From positions 128,010 to 161,379 of the forward strand of contig NZ_LNYA01000034.1 in the NCBI RefSeq assembly GCF_001467615.1: a DNA stretch of 33,370 nucleotides, in the 5' to 3' direction. Of this stretch, positions 8,342 through 17,014 are shown one piece after another. This DNA comes from Legionella erythra (GTDB lineage Bacteria; Pseudomonadota; Gammaproteobacteria; Legionellales; Legionellaceae). The notes below the pieces were generated by a model, which saw only the letters and a list, made by a program, of their open reading frames with translations, made no database searches and had not been told where the DNA came from. The stretch's first letter is position 1. The number at the start of each line of letters is the position of its first letter. Both the position numbers and the translations under genes were made by a program.

Positions 8342-8665
8342 GTGGTTTATATTAGGCGTGACAAGAGCGGTCGAATCACTGCAATTGCCGAGCAGGGAGA
8401 AGGTCCGGCAGAACAGCTGCGGCTCGATAATCCGGAAATTATCGAATTCCTGAGTCGTTGTGAGGGACACGAACGGTATAAACTCATCCAGTCCGATCTG
8501 CAATTGATCCGGGTTTTGGAAGACTTGATTGACGTTTTAATCAGTAAAAATATAATTACGATAACCGATTTTCCTAAATCTGTTATTGATAAGTTATTGG
8601 CTCGCCAGAGTATTCGCAAACGTTTAACTGGCGCTATTGGTATGGAGTTTGGGGATGAGCAATAA
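8342..8665 (+). CDS. Small conserved protein of the family labelled tryptophan synthase subunit beta-like
   Basis: 107 residues from the GTG at 8342. An ATG at 8333 directly abuts the AGAGG Shine-Dalgarno (8328-8332), whereas the GTG lies 9 bases away and yields MVYIRRDKSG, the start seen in relatives. The conserved block SDLQLIRVLEDLIDVLISK and the following ITITDFP are diagnostic of a small gammaproteobacterial family annotated in Pseudomonas and others as tryptophan synthase subunit beta-like. At this length it cannot be a tryptophan synthase, and no PLP-binding lysine motif is present, so the label should not be taken as function. The 3' end overlaps the start of the Deg protease gene by 11 bases, which points to translational coupling. 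Confidence 0.8.
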   Translation: MVYIRRDKSGRITAIAEQGEGPAEQLRLDNPEIIEFLSRCEGHERYKLIQSDLQLIRVLEDLIDVLISKNIITITDFPKSVIDKLLARQSIRKRLTGAIGMEFGDEQ

Positions 8666-9737
8666 ATTTTTTCGCAGTGCCGTTTTTTTGTTGTCGCTGC
8701 TGTTTTTACCTTCACTTAATGCAACCAGCCTTAATGACCTGCTGCCCAATGAGCGAAATACCATTGAGGTGTTCCAACGCTTTTCACCCAAGGTCGTTTA
8801 TGTGCATCGCTTAGCCAATGTCATTAAACCGACAGCAAATCATGCTTACCAGAAAGCACATGTCCCTGCGGGTGCGGGTTCAGGGTTTATCTGGGATGAT
8901 AAAGGGCATATTGTGACCAATTACCATGTTATCCATGGCGCTGATCAATTAAATGTAACCATTGACAACAAGACGGTACCGGTCAAGGTGATAGGCTCTG
9001 AGCCCCGCAAAGACATTGCGGTATTACAAATTACGTCACCGCAGGTGCTGGAAAAATTAAAAGGCTTTAAACCATTTGAGTTAAGCCGTACTGGCAATCT
9101 GCTGGTAGGACAAAAAGTAATCGCCATCGGTAACCCCTTTGGGCTTGATCATAGCCTGACTGTTGGGGTTATCTCCGCATTGGGCCGTCAGGTGCCTGGC
9201 GCGGGCGGCGTGACTATCCGTGATATGATTCAAACCGATGCGTCAATCAATCCTGGTAATTCGGGCGGCCCCCTGTTGGACTCAAAAGGCCAGTTAATTG
9301 GTATGAATACCGCTATTTATTCCAACTCCGGTTCCTCGGCAGGTATCGGCTTTGCCGTACCGGCGGATGACATCCAGCGTATCGTGCCGCAATTGATTAA
9401 AAACGGCCGGGTCGTTCTGGCTGGTATTGGCATTCAGCGTGTTGAACCCAGCATCGCTAACCGTCTTGGTATTGTCAAAGGTATTCTGATTGCTGATGTA
9501 CTGCCTAACACACCGGCGGCTAAAGCAGGTTTGCGCGGGACCCATCGCGACAACTGGGGACGTATTCAACTGGGCGACATCATTGTTGCGCTGAACGGCC
9601 ATCCCGTAAAAAATTACGATGCGCTTTATAATCTGCTGACGGATATTAAAGTGGGCGACACCGTCAATTTGACCATTAACCGCCAGGGTAAGCAATTGAC
9701 CCAAAAAATTAAAACGATTGATATTGCCGCTTATTAA
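8655..9737 (+). CDS. Deg/HtrA-family periplasmic serine protease with one PDZ domain
   Basis: 360 residues from the ATG at 8655. This start gives a clean signal sequence, MSNKFFRSAVFLLSLLFLPS; the earlier in-frame GTG at 8637 does not. The trypsin-like domain carries the complete triad His91 (TNYHVIHG), Asp120 (RKDIAVL) and Ser203 (NPGNSGGPL). A single PDZ domain follows at about residues 255-350 (GILIADVLPNTPAAKAGL, GDIIVALNG). DegP and DegQ have two PDZ domains, so this one is DegS-like in layout. The GAGGVTIRDMIQTDASINPG stretch also resembles the plant Deg1/Deg8 group. Its role is probably quality control of envelope proteins, or stress-signal proteolysis. It overlaps the preceding gene and is followed by a hairpin at 9749-9767. 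Confidence 0.88.
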   Translation: MSNKFFRSAVFLLSLLFLPSLNATSLNDLLPNERNTIEVFQRFSPKVVYVHRLANVIKPTANHAYQKAHVPAGAGSGFIWDDKGHIVTNYHVIHGADQLNVTIDNKTVPVKVIGSEPRKDIAVLQITSPQVLEKLKGFKPFELSRTGNLLVGQKVIAIGNPFGLDHSLTVGVISALGRQVPGAGGVTIRDMIQTDASINPGNSGGPLLDSKGQLIGMNTAIYSNSGSSAGIGFAVPADDIQRIVPQLIKNGRVVLAGIGIQRVEPSIANRLGIVKGILIADVLPNTPAAKAGLRGTHRDNWGRIQLGDIIVALNGHPVKNYDALYNLLTDIKVGDTVNLTINRQGKQLTQKIKTIDIAAY

Positions 9738-9748
9738 TTGTTCGTTGA

Positions 9749-9767
9749 TGTCGGGCTTAGCCCGACA
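9749..9767. terminator. Hairpin between convergent deg protease and pyrE
   Basis: Perfect 8-bp stem TGTCGGGC/GCCCGACA with a TTA loop, between two convergent genes. It could serve both strands, but neither side has a T-run, so it may depend on Rho or only protect the 3' ends. Confidence 0.45.
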
Positions 9768-9773
9768 CCGGCG

Positions 9774-10406
9774 TTAATAACCGTATTGCTCGCGGTAAGC
9801 CTGCATGCGTTTCACTTCCTCCGTTGCTCCCTCGCCATTCAGGTACTCCACCAAATCAAAAAAAGTGACGATTGATAATACCCGGATGCCCTGGGCTTCA
9901 ATTTCCGCCACCGCTGAGGTATGGCCTGCACCGCGCTCGCAACGGTTAAGGGCAATCACGACAGTGGTTAAATGTCCACCATGGGTTTGGATGTGGTGTT
10001 GCGCCTCGCGAAAGGCCGTGCCTGCCGAGATCACATCGTCAATCATAATGGTATTGCCAGAAAGCGGGGCGCCGATTAATTGACCGCCTTCGCCATGATC
10101 CTTGACTTCCTTGCGGTTAAAGGTGACCGTGGTGTTAACACCGCGTTCAGCCAGTGCGATAGCTGTGGCTGTGGCTAAGGGGAGGCCTTTATAGGCAGGC
10201 CCGAACAGGTGCCGGCAATCAATTTGATGATCGATAATGACCTTGGCATAAAAATGACCGAGATGTCGCAATGCGTCGCCTTGATAAAACAGGCCGGCAT
10301 TAAAAAAATAAGGGCTTTTTCGTCCGGATTTAAGCGTAAACTCACCAAATTTGAGTACATTGCAGGCTATGGCCATGCGAATAAATTCATTTTTAGAGTA
10401 AGCCAT
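9774..10406 (-). CDS. pyrE: Orotate phosphoribosyltransferase PyrE
   Basis: Converts orotate and PRPP to orotidine 5'-phosphate in de novo UMP synthesis. 210 residues from the ATG at 10406 ([12 protein letters not shown]), close to the usual 213; the frame extends upstream to a TTG at 10451 with an ATG at 10421, giving a non-conserved leader. Diagnostic parts are [21 protein letters not shown] near the N-terminus, [10 protein letters not shown], the flexible catalytic loop [13 protein letters not shown], and the PRPP-binding motif [17 protein letters not shown]. There is no obvious Shine-Dalgarno at any candidate start, so the choice rests on family length. It is monocistronic as far as can be seen, convergent with the Deg protease gene. 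Confidence 0.93.
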   Translation of the reverse strand: MAYSKNEFIRMAIACNVLKFGEFTLKSGRKSPYFFNAGLFYQGDALRHLGHFYAKVIIDHQIDCRHLFGPAYKGLPLATATAIALAERGVNTTVTFNRKEVKDHGEGGQLIGAPLSGNTIMIDDVISAGTAFREAQHHIQTHGGHLTTVVIALNRCERGAGHTSAVAEIEAQGIRVLSIVTFFDLVEYLNGEGATEEVKRMQAYREQYGY

Positions 10407-10466
10407 CATAGAATTGTTCATACTGTTCAAAATAGCGGGCCTCCACCTCAATATTAAAAAAAATCG

Positions 10467-10494
10467 TTAACAATCAACAAAAAACTGATATGCT
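10467..10494 (+). promoter_or_regulatory. Putative promoter of the cold-shock gene with long leader
   Basis: TTAACA (10467-10472), a 16-bp spacer, then TATGCT (10489-10494). Transcription from about 10501 would give a leader of about 160 nt before the csp ATG, a length typical of cold-induced csp mRNAs that change fold with temperature. A small hairpin (CTACC/GGTAG, about 10619-10634) lies in the leader. Confidence 0.4.
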
Positions 10495-10661
10495 AAGAGT
10501 ATGTCAGTTGGGTCTGGCATGACGACGTATCCATTGTAGCGCAAATTTGATGGTATCAGGGTATTCCTTATGGGTTGTCCGCGCAATTTGAACTGGAGTG
10601 GATGCTAAAGTATTAGATCTACCCTTCCAGGTAGAGGAGCTAAAGACAAAGGGGATAGTGA

Positions 10662-10877
10662 ATGTCGCAAAGAGAAAGTGGCCATGTTAAATGGTTCAAT
10701 GAAAAAAAGGGATTTGGATTTATTGTCAATCAGCAGGGTGATGACATATTTGTACATTATAAAGATATCCAAGGCTCTGGATTTAGAACGCTCCATGAAA
10801 ACGATACCGTAACTTTTATTCTTGACAAAGGTCCTAAGGGATTTAAAGCCCAGGATGTCGTCATTGTCAGCGAATAA
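10662..10877 (+). CDS. Cold-shock domain protein (CspA family)
   Basis: 71 residues, the standard size of a single cold-shock domain. It has the nucleic-acid-binding motifs RNP1 (KGFGFI, 16-21) and RNP2 (DIFVHY, 28-33) and the conserved GHVKWFNEKKGFGF opening. Proteins of this family bind single-stranded RNA and DNA and act as RNA chaperones or antiterminators. The ATG has a GGGGAT ribosome site 7 bases upstream. The C-terminus (GPKGFKAQDVVIV) is typical. Whether it is cold-induced or constitutive cannot be told from the protein; the long leader hints at post-transcriptional control. A 9-bp hairpin follows at 10890-10914. Confidence 0.93.
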   Translation: MSQRESGHVKWFNEKKGFGFIVNQQGDDIFVHYKDIQGSGFRTLHENDTVTFILDKGPKGFKAQDVVIVSE

Positions 10878-10889
10878 GTCTTTGCGAAT

Positions 10890-10914
10890 GCTGCAGATAA
10901 CTTAAATCTGCAGC
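10890..10914 (+). terminator. Hairpin after the cold-shock gene
   Basis: GCTGCAGAT (10890-10898) pairs perfectly with ATCTGCAGC (10906-10914) around a 7-nt loop, 12 bases after the stop codon. No T-run follows, so it may be Rho-assisted or a stability element. Confidence 0.5.
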
Positions 10915-10994
10915 AGCTCATTGCCTTGGCTTGACCACCCCGCTTAAGAATCGCTATGATCATATTTCCATGATTGTGGCAGCGGGGAATCGAA

Positions 10995-11861
10995 GTGAAT
11001 GCTAATGAACGGGTCGCGGTGATCACTGGCGCTGCCAGCGGTATTGGTTTGGCATTAACCCAGGCTTGTATCAGGCGAGGTATCCATGTCGTCATGGCCG
11101 ACAATGCCGTCAGTACTCTCTGTGATCAGGTGGAGCAACTCAGTGCTGCAACCAGCAATGACGTGCTGGGGGTAGTTTGTGATGTGTCGCGCCCTGACAG
11201 CTTAAGGCATCTGGTCAAACAAACCTTCGAACGTTTTAACCGCGTGGACATGTTGTTTAATAACGCGGGCATCAGCGGCCACTTTGCTCCCATATGGGAA
11301 TTAACCAGCGAACACATCCGTAAAGTCATGGATGTAAATCTTTTCGGCGTTATTCATGGGTTGCAGGCGTTTTTACCGGTTCTGTTCAAGCAAGAGCATC
11401 CATCCCATGTCATTAATATGGCCAGTTTCTATGGATTATGCAGCGGCTCGCAGATGGCGGCTTACGCCATGTCCAAACATGCCATCGTGGCCTTGTCTGA
11501 ATCCCTGCATTTTGATTTGCAGCGATTGCAAAAGCCGGTGACTGTTTCTGTTGCCTGCCCATCCTTTGCCAATACGTCGTTGTTAACCAATTCCGCGCCG
11601 CTTCATACTGATACGCTGCATACGATGCTTGAAGAGTTAATTGCCCGCAGCCGCCCTGCCGAAGACGTGGCGGAACATATCCTCAACGAAGTCGAGAAAG
11701 GGACTTTTTACATATTGCCTGATCGGGAGGTAAAGGAGTATTGTGAACAACGTACCCGGGCGATTGTTGAGCAACAGCCGCCCCATCAACATAGTCTGGA
11801 AAAAATTATTGCATCATTAAGCCACCGTGCTGCACAGCGGGGGGAGAAAACCAATCAATGA
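10995..11861 (+). CDS. Short-chain dehydrogenase/reductase (SDR, classical)
   Basis: 288 residues from the GTG at 10995, chosen because GGGGA lies 6 bases upstream; an in-frame TTG at 10974 has no ribosome site. The Rossmann dinucleotide motif TGAASGIG is at 11-18, NNAG at 89-92, and the catalytic set is Ser144 (NMASF), Tyr157 and Lys161 (YAMSK). The extended C-terminus (250-288) is charged and ends before a secreted-protein gene 55 bases downstream. The aspartate in VMADN after the second strand suggests NAD(H) preference. Substrate is unknown; classical SDRs of this type act on alcohols, steroids or sugars. It may be co-transcribed with the following small gene. Confidence 0.88.
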   Translation: MNANERVAVITGAASGIGLALTQACIRRGIHVVMADNAVSTLCDQVEQLSAATSNDVLGVVCDVSRPDSLRHLVKQTFERFNRVDMLFNNAGISGHFAPIWELTSEHIRKVMDVNLFGVIHGLQAFLPVLFKQEHPSHVINMASFYGLCSGSQMAAYAMSKHAIVALSESLHFDLQRLQKPVTVSVACPSFANTSLLTNSAPLHTDTLHTMLEELIARSRPAEDVAEHILNEVEKGTFYILPDREVKEYCEQRTRAIVEQQPPHQHSLEKIIASLSHRAAQRGEKTNQ

Positions 11862-11916
11862 TGGGTCATTGGTAGAGGTTTCAAACGGGCGCTAAGACTG
11901 GCGCTAAGGAAAAAAC

Positions 11917-12324
11917 ATGAAAACCGCATTATCCGCTTTTATTTTAACCATTTTTTCGGCTTGGGCTTTTGCCGACGATTACAAAGCCTACTGGCGTTGC
12001 GAAGATGGGCATCTGGAAGCCATGGAGGCGCATGCGAAATTAAATGGACAAGATACACCCCTGTACATCCACTACCAATCGACAAAACAAACAGCCTTGG
12101 AATCTACTCCCATCAGTTTGCGAAGCCTGGTGAGTATGCCGGTCAGTACGCAACACAGCGATTTTGTTGTTCTTGGGAGCAAAAGGCAATGGTTACTGAA
12201 TTGCGTAGGCGAAGTACACCATAATCCTGTTTATCATCATGGCAATCTGATTTTCAATGTCGCACGCAATGCTTACAGCTGCCCGTTGATTCCCCAGGAA
12301 TGCCAGCCAAAACCAGGCCGCTAA
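11917..12324 (+). CDS. Small secreted hypothetical protein
   Basis: 135 residues with a clear Sec signal peptide, MKTALSAFILTIFSAWAFA, probably cut before DDYKAY. The mature part of about 116 residues contains four Cys (RCEDG, LNCVG, YSCPLIPQECQP), so two disulfides are possible. No domain is recognised. The ATG is preceded by AAGGA. A weak inverted repeat (AGCCAG/CTGGCT, 12324-12344) lies in the short gap to the convergent gene. The product is likely periplasmic or secreted; function unknown. Confidence 0.7.
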   Translation: MKTALSAFILTIFSAWAFADDYKAYWRCEDGHLEAMEAHAKLNGQDTPLYIHYQSTKQTALESTPISLRSLVSMPVSTQHSDFVVLGSKRQWLLNCVGEVHHNPVYHHGNLIFNVARNAYSCPLIPQECQPKPGR

Positions 12325-12360
12325 GCCAGACAAGAGAGCTGGCTCGAGGGTGTTAAGCTA

Positions 12361-13665
12361 TCAAAGAAACTGCCCTGGCTGTTTTTCTTTTTCCTCAGGG
12401 GCGGGCAATATGGCGGGGGCACTTGCAGCCTGTCTTAGCATCGGTTTTTCAGGCAGAGGGTAACTTGTTGGTCTGTAAAACTGCCAGGCTATGGCATCTG
12501 ATTTTTTATCTTCACCGACAGGCGTGAGTGCTTTGCCCGCTTTTAGTCCTTCTTCTGGGGTTGTAAGTATGACTGCCGAAGCGCTTGCCTCATCGCCGGC
12601 ACTCAGGCTTTTCGAGGCCTGCTCGCTTGATTCTGAATGACTATGGGAAGACTCTGAAGAGTGTGGTTGTGAGGGCAGCGGTGTTGCAATCTGCCTTAAA
12701 AAAAGAGAGCCGTGATTTTCCAGTGTGGGTTTTGAAAACGATTGCCAGGACGGGCTTTTTTCAAGCGCAATCTCATCAGGAGCCATGGGTTGAGCCAGCG
12801 GTGTAACGGCTGCGGGTATTGGTTGGGTGGCCAGAAGCTGGCAGTCGCTGATGCAATCCAACGTGGCTGTCAGTACAAAATTACTTTCTTCTGCTTCTTT
12901 ATAGGTTCGAACCGGCCTACCCTTGGTGTTAGCGGGGGATTTCTTCTGGAACTGCAGGGATTCCAGTGTGTCTGCCGCAAGGCGTTTGACGGTCGCTTTA
13001 TAATGCTTGTCAATTTTACCGGTACCTTGAATAGGGGGGTAATCGTTCAGGGAGCCTTCGCCACAATAACGTTTAAGATGCAGGCAAAGATTATCGGGAA
13101 GTCGATGCGGATTTTGTTTGAAATAGGCATGGAGCTTGTCGAGAATATCGTTCCGGTCATCATAAAAATAAAAATCGAGGGTGTCCTTGGAATGCTTTTT
13201 GGCAAAGCGATGAATTTGAGCATAGAGGACTGTCAGTTTGCTTTGGTCATGCAGCCAATCCTTAAATGGTCCTTTTTTTATCTTTTCCTCATCGTAATCG
13301 ACACCCTCGTTTGCTAATAATGAGATGGCCTCATTAAAGGATTGCCCTGCTTTGCGCTGGTGGTAAAGATCGGTTAAAAGGAAGCGATCCAGTTTGACTT
13401 TATGCCTGCCTTTAAAATAGGCGGCTAATGCTATAAGGTGAGGGAAGGCGGAGCCGGTTTTATTGCGGTAGGCATTGGCTCGGTCATCACTCACGGATTG
13501 GCGGTTGGTTCCGGCATAGAGGGTGGTGCCTTCATAACCTTCTGCATTATTTGCAATCTGATCGAGCAGGCTTTTATTGGCTCTAATGACATCCTTATGT
13601 TGATGGAAATCATCGTTAAAAATAGCCCCGTCAAAATCCAGTGAAATCGCACGAATTAAAGCCAT
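12361..13665 (-). CDS. HAD-like DFDG protein with Pro/Ser-rich tail, Dot/Icm effector candidate
   Basis: 434 residues. The N-terminus MALIRAISLDFDGAIFND carries a DxD motif (Asp10, Asp12) typical of haloacid-dehalogenase-like hydrolases. It is followed by GTNRQSVSDDRANA (about 53-66), a pairing I associate with a family of Legionella proteins of unknown function. A later acidic motif, FYFYDDRNDILDKL (about 165-178), could complete the HAD active site. Residues 250-434 look disordered: Ser/Pro-rich, with a His/Ser/Glu cluster (HSSESSHSHSESSEQ), ending in PAPEEKEKQPGQFL, a Glu-containing tail compatible with a Dot/Icm C-terminal secretion signal. There is no Sec signal or membrane segment. A TACAAT -10-like box on this strand (13723-13718) lies inside a palindrome. 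Confidence 0.75.
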   Translation of the reverse strand: MALIRAISLDFDGAIFNDDFHQHKDVIRANKSLLDQIANNAEGYEGTTLYAGTNRQSVSDDRANAYRNKTGSAFPHLIALAAYFKGRHKVKLDRFLLTDLYHQRKAGQSFNEAISLLANEGVDYDEEKIKKGPFKDWLHDQSKLTVLYAQIHRFAKKHSKDTLDFYFYDDRNDILDKLHAYFKQNPHRLPDNLCLHLKRYCGEGSLNDYPPIQGTGKIDKHYKATVKRLAADTLESLQFQKKSPANTKGRPVRTYKEAEESNFVLTATLDCISDCQLLATQPIPAAVTPLAQPMAPDEIALEKSPSWQSFSKPTLENHGSLFLRQIATPLPSQPHSSESSHSHSESSEQASKSLSAGDEASASAVILTTPEEGLKAGKALTPVGEDKKSDAIAWQFYRPTSYPLPEKPMLRQAASAPAILPAPEEKEKQPGQFL

Positions 13666-13705
13666 AGCGTCTCGTTTCAGTAAAAAAAAGACCTATTAAA
13701 CCATA

Positions 13706-13730
13706 AAATTGCTCTAAATTGTAGCAATTT
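13706..13730. promoter_or_regulatory. Operator-like inverted repeat in divergent promoter region
   Basis: AAATTGCT (13706-13713) and AGCAATTT (13723-13730) form a perfect 8-bp inverted repeat with a 9-bp spacer, midway between two divergent genes. It overlaps a TACAAT sequence readable as the -10 of the minus-strand gene. A plus-strand TTGACT at 13750-13755 could be the -35 of the MFS gene, but its -10 is poor. Confidence 0.4.
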
Positions 13731-13807
13731 GCACTTAAAAACGGATAATTTGACTTTGCTTGTTATTACCAGTAAGTTGCTCCCACTTGCCGTAAGAAGG
13801 GAGACGC

Positions 13808-15085
13808 ATGACCTTGAGCGAAGTTTACCTGTTGAAAAAAAGAAAATTTTTGCCATTATTTATTACTCAGTTTTTTGGGGCCTTCAATGACAATGCCTTT
13901 AAACTGTCCATGCTAACCTTAATCAGTTATCACCTGGCCTCGTCGCAATCGCATTCTGAATTTTATCAGGCTCTATCCGGCGCCTTATTTATTCTTCCTT
14001 TTTTTTTATTCTCAGCGACCAGCGGGCAATTGGCGGATAAGTATGATAAAGCCATGATGACAAAGATTATCAAGGTGTTCGAGTTGGTGCTAATGGTCAT
14101 AGGTAGTGTTGCCTTTAAACTCCAAAGCATGACACTGCTTTTGCTGGTGCTGATGGGTATGGGCATCCATTCTACTTTTTTTTGCCCTATTAAATATGCC
14201 ATCCTGCCTGATCATTTGGCCCGCGAGGAATTATTGGGGGCCACGGCCTTGATTGAAGCCAGCACGTTTATTGCTATCCTTCTCGGCACAACCCTGGGCG
14301 CTCTGACCATTGGCACGACCCATTCCCATGTAGGGTATGCCATTGGGCTGGTTATCAGTGCAGCCCTGGCTGGATTGGTGGCCAGTTGGTTTATTCCCCC
14401 GGCACCCGGCAAGGCCAGTGTGGCGATTGATTGGCATGTCTGGCGGGCCACCCTCACCATGATGCGATTGACCTTTGCCAATCGTGTCACACTGCCAGCC
14501 ATACTGACCATTTCCTGGTTTTGGCTGATTGGGGCGGTTATAACAACCAAGCTGCCTGATTATACCCATTATGTGCTGCGCGCGGATACGACCGTTTTCG
14601 CACTGTTTCTTGCTTTATTTTCCATAGGTATTGCCTTGGGCTCACTCAGCATTGGCCATTTCCTTAAAGGGATTATTACGTTGAAGTATGTACCGCCCGC
14701 CATGCTGCTGTTGTCTTTGTTTGCGATGACTCTTTATTGGATAACGCCTGCCGTGGATGAACAGTTGCCTTTGCAGTCGCTGGGTCGCTTTTTGCTGCAT
14801 TTTTCCAACTGGCTTGTGGCGTTTGATTTCTTTCTGTTTGCATTTTCCGCAGGGCTTTTTATTGTACCGCTGTACACGTTCATTCAAGTCAGTTGCCCTG
14901 AGCACGAGCGTGCCCGCACAGTGGCCGCCAACAACATTTTAAATGCTCTGGCCATGGTCGTAGGCAGTGTGTTATTAATGATTCTTATTCATTTCAAAAT
15001 GAGCATCGCGTTTCTGTTTTTATTGCTGGGCGTCTTCAATGCCATTGCGGCCATGGTATTGTGGTGGGGTATCCGCCGTCATTAA
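13808..15085 (+). CDS. MFS carrier of the LplT/Aas lysophospholipid-transporter type
   Basis: 425 residues with about 12 hydrophobic segments. The N-terminal FITQFFGAFNDNAFKLSML is the signature opening of LplT and of the carrier half of Aas fusion proteins, which flip lyso-phosphatidylethanolamine across the inner membrane for re-acylation. The motif A equivalent is GQLADKYDKAMM (about 75-86), and FCPIKYAILPDHL (about 125-137) is also characteristic of this subfamily. The ATG has AAGGGAG upstream. Unlike LplT in enterobacteria, no acyltransferase (aas) gene is adjacent and no acyltransferase domain is fused, so the substrate is inferred only from the signature. It converges on hemF across a hairpin. 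Confidence 0.8.
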   Translation: MTLSEVYLLKKRKFLPLFITQFFGAFNDNAFKLSMLTLISYHLASSQSHSEFYQALSGALFILPFFLFSATSGQLADKYDKAMMTKIIKVFELVLMVIGSVAFKLQSMTLLLLVLMGMGIHSTFFCPIKYAILPDHLAREELLGATALIEASTFIAILLGTTLGALTIGTTHSHVGYAIGLVISAALAGLVASWFIPPAPGKASVAIDWHVWRATLTMMRLTFANRVTLPAILTISWFWLIGAVITTKLPDYTHYVLRADTTVFALFLALFSIGIALGSLSIGHFLKGIITLKYVPPAMLLLSLFAMTLYWITPAVDEQLPLQSLGRFLLHFSNWLVAFDFFLFAFSAGLFIVPLYTFIQVSCPEHERARTVAANNILNALAMVVGSVLLMILIHFKMSIAFLFLLLGVFNAIAAMVLWWGIRRH

Positions 15086-15086
15086 T

Positions 15087-15120
15087 CCGGGTTTGCGATG
15101 AACCCACTCAACAAACCCGG
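15087..15120. terminator. Hairpin between convergent MFS gene and hemF
   Basis: CCGGGTTTG (15087-15095) pairs perfectly with CAAACCCGG (15112-15120) around a 16-nt loop, in a gap of only 43 bases between convergent stop codons. It probably acts on both strands. An alternative inner pairing (GGGTT/AACCC) is possible. There is no T-run. Confidence 0.5.
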
Positions 15121-15128
15121 CAAAGTCT

Positions 15129-16139
<1,011 letters not shown>

Positions 16140-16168
16140 TTAAACGTAAGTCAGCGTGAGGAGGGAGC

Positions 16169-16564
16169 ATGACAATTGATTTGGACAGCTATCTGGGGGT
16201 ACATGCCAAAGCGTTACTGATCCGCGACCAGCGGGCATCGCAACTGGCAAACAACCTGGCTAATGCTGATACACCCAATTACAAAGCAAGAGACATTGAT
16301 TTTAATGAGACGTTAAAACAGGCTATGTCGTCATCATCAGCTGGCAGGATGATTACTGACCAACCTGGTCACATTGTGGCCAAAAATGGCTATTCGTCTC
16401 AAATCATGTACCGAATTCCAACCCAATCGTCACTGGATGGTAACACAGTGGATAAAGACATAGAAACAACGGAGTTTTTGCGTAACTCCTTATCGTACCA
16501 GGCCAGTTTAACGTTTTTGGACAGCAAGATAAAAAACATGATGTTGGCATTGAGAGGGGAATAA
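16169..16564 (+). CDS. flgB: Flagellar proximal rod protein FlgB
   Basis: 131 residues, normal size. It forms part of the proximal rod that joins the MS ring to the distal rod in the periplasm, and is exported by the flagellar type III apparatus, so it has no Sec signal. The N-terminal motif LANNLANADTPNYKARDIDF (about 27-46) is the conserved rod/hook segment. The C-terminal LRNSLSYQASLTFLDSKIKNMMLAL is the matching coiled-coil helix. The ATG has a strong GGAGGG ribosome site. First gene of the flgBCDEFGHIJKL operon, 3 bases before flgC. Confidence 0.95.
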   Translation: MTIDLDSYLGVHAKALLIRDQRASQLANNLANADTPNYKARDIDFNETLKQAMSSSSAGRMITDQPGHIVAKNGYSSQIMYRIPTQSSLDGNTVDKDIETTEFLRNSLSYQASLTFLDSKIKNMMLALRGE

Positions 16565-16567
16565 GGT

Positions 16568-17002
16568 ATGTCATTGAATACGATATTTGATATTGCCAGT
16601 TCTGGATTAGTTGCTGAAACGACCCGTATGTCAACCAGTGCCAGCAATATGAGTAATGCCAATGTGGTGGCCGGTAACCCGGATGATGTGTATCGGCCCC
16701 AGTATCCGCTTTTTCAATCCATGCAGGAGCAGGCGAATCTGTCCGTACGCAATGCTATTGCCGGAAGCGCAGCAGCGGGAGTGCAGGTGGCCGGGATTTA
16801 TGAAAGCGAACTCGAACCGGTTCTTCGCTACGATCCCAGCAATCCTCTCGCAAATGAAGCCGGGTATGTGTACGTACCCAATGTCAATTTTGTCGAGGAA
16901 ATGGCGAATATGATTTCGGCTTCACGGGCTTATCAAGTCAACCTTGAAGTGATTAGCTCCGCCAAACAGCTTATGCAACGAACACTACAGTTGGGACAGT
17001 AA
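16568..17002 (+). CDS. flgC: Flagellar proximal rod protein FlgC
   Basis: 144 residues, slightly longer than the E. coli protein (134). It assembles with FlgB and FlgF into the proximal rod. The N-terminus FDIASSGLVAETTRMSTSASNMSNANV is the rod-type D0 helix and its motif. YVYVPNVNFVEEMANMISASRAYQVNLEV (about 101-129) is the strongly conserved FlgC C-terminal block. The start lies 3 bases after the flgB stop, with the ribosome site inside the flgB end. 12 bases separate it from flgD. Confidence 0.95.
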   Translation: MSLNTIFDIASSGLVAETTRMSTSASNMSNANVVAGNPDDVYRPQYPLFQSMQEQANLSVRNAIAGSAAAGVQVAGIYESELEPVLRYDPSNPLANEAGYVYVPNVNFVEEMANMISASRAYQVNLEVISSAKQLMQRTLQLGQ

Positions 17003-17014
17003 GGAGTTTAAATT

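Noticed and set aside
10407-10451. N-terminal extension of PyrE from a TTG at 10451
   Set aside because: Not part of the conserved PyrE start and without a ribosome site; starting at 10406 gives the normal length.
14212-14569. Antisense frames inside the LplT-like gene
   Set aside because: They are low-complexity shadows of a hydrophobic membrane-protein gene; the sense frame carries the family motifs.
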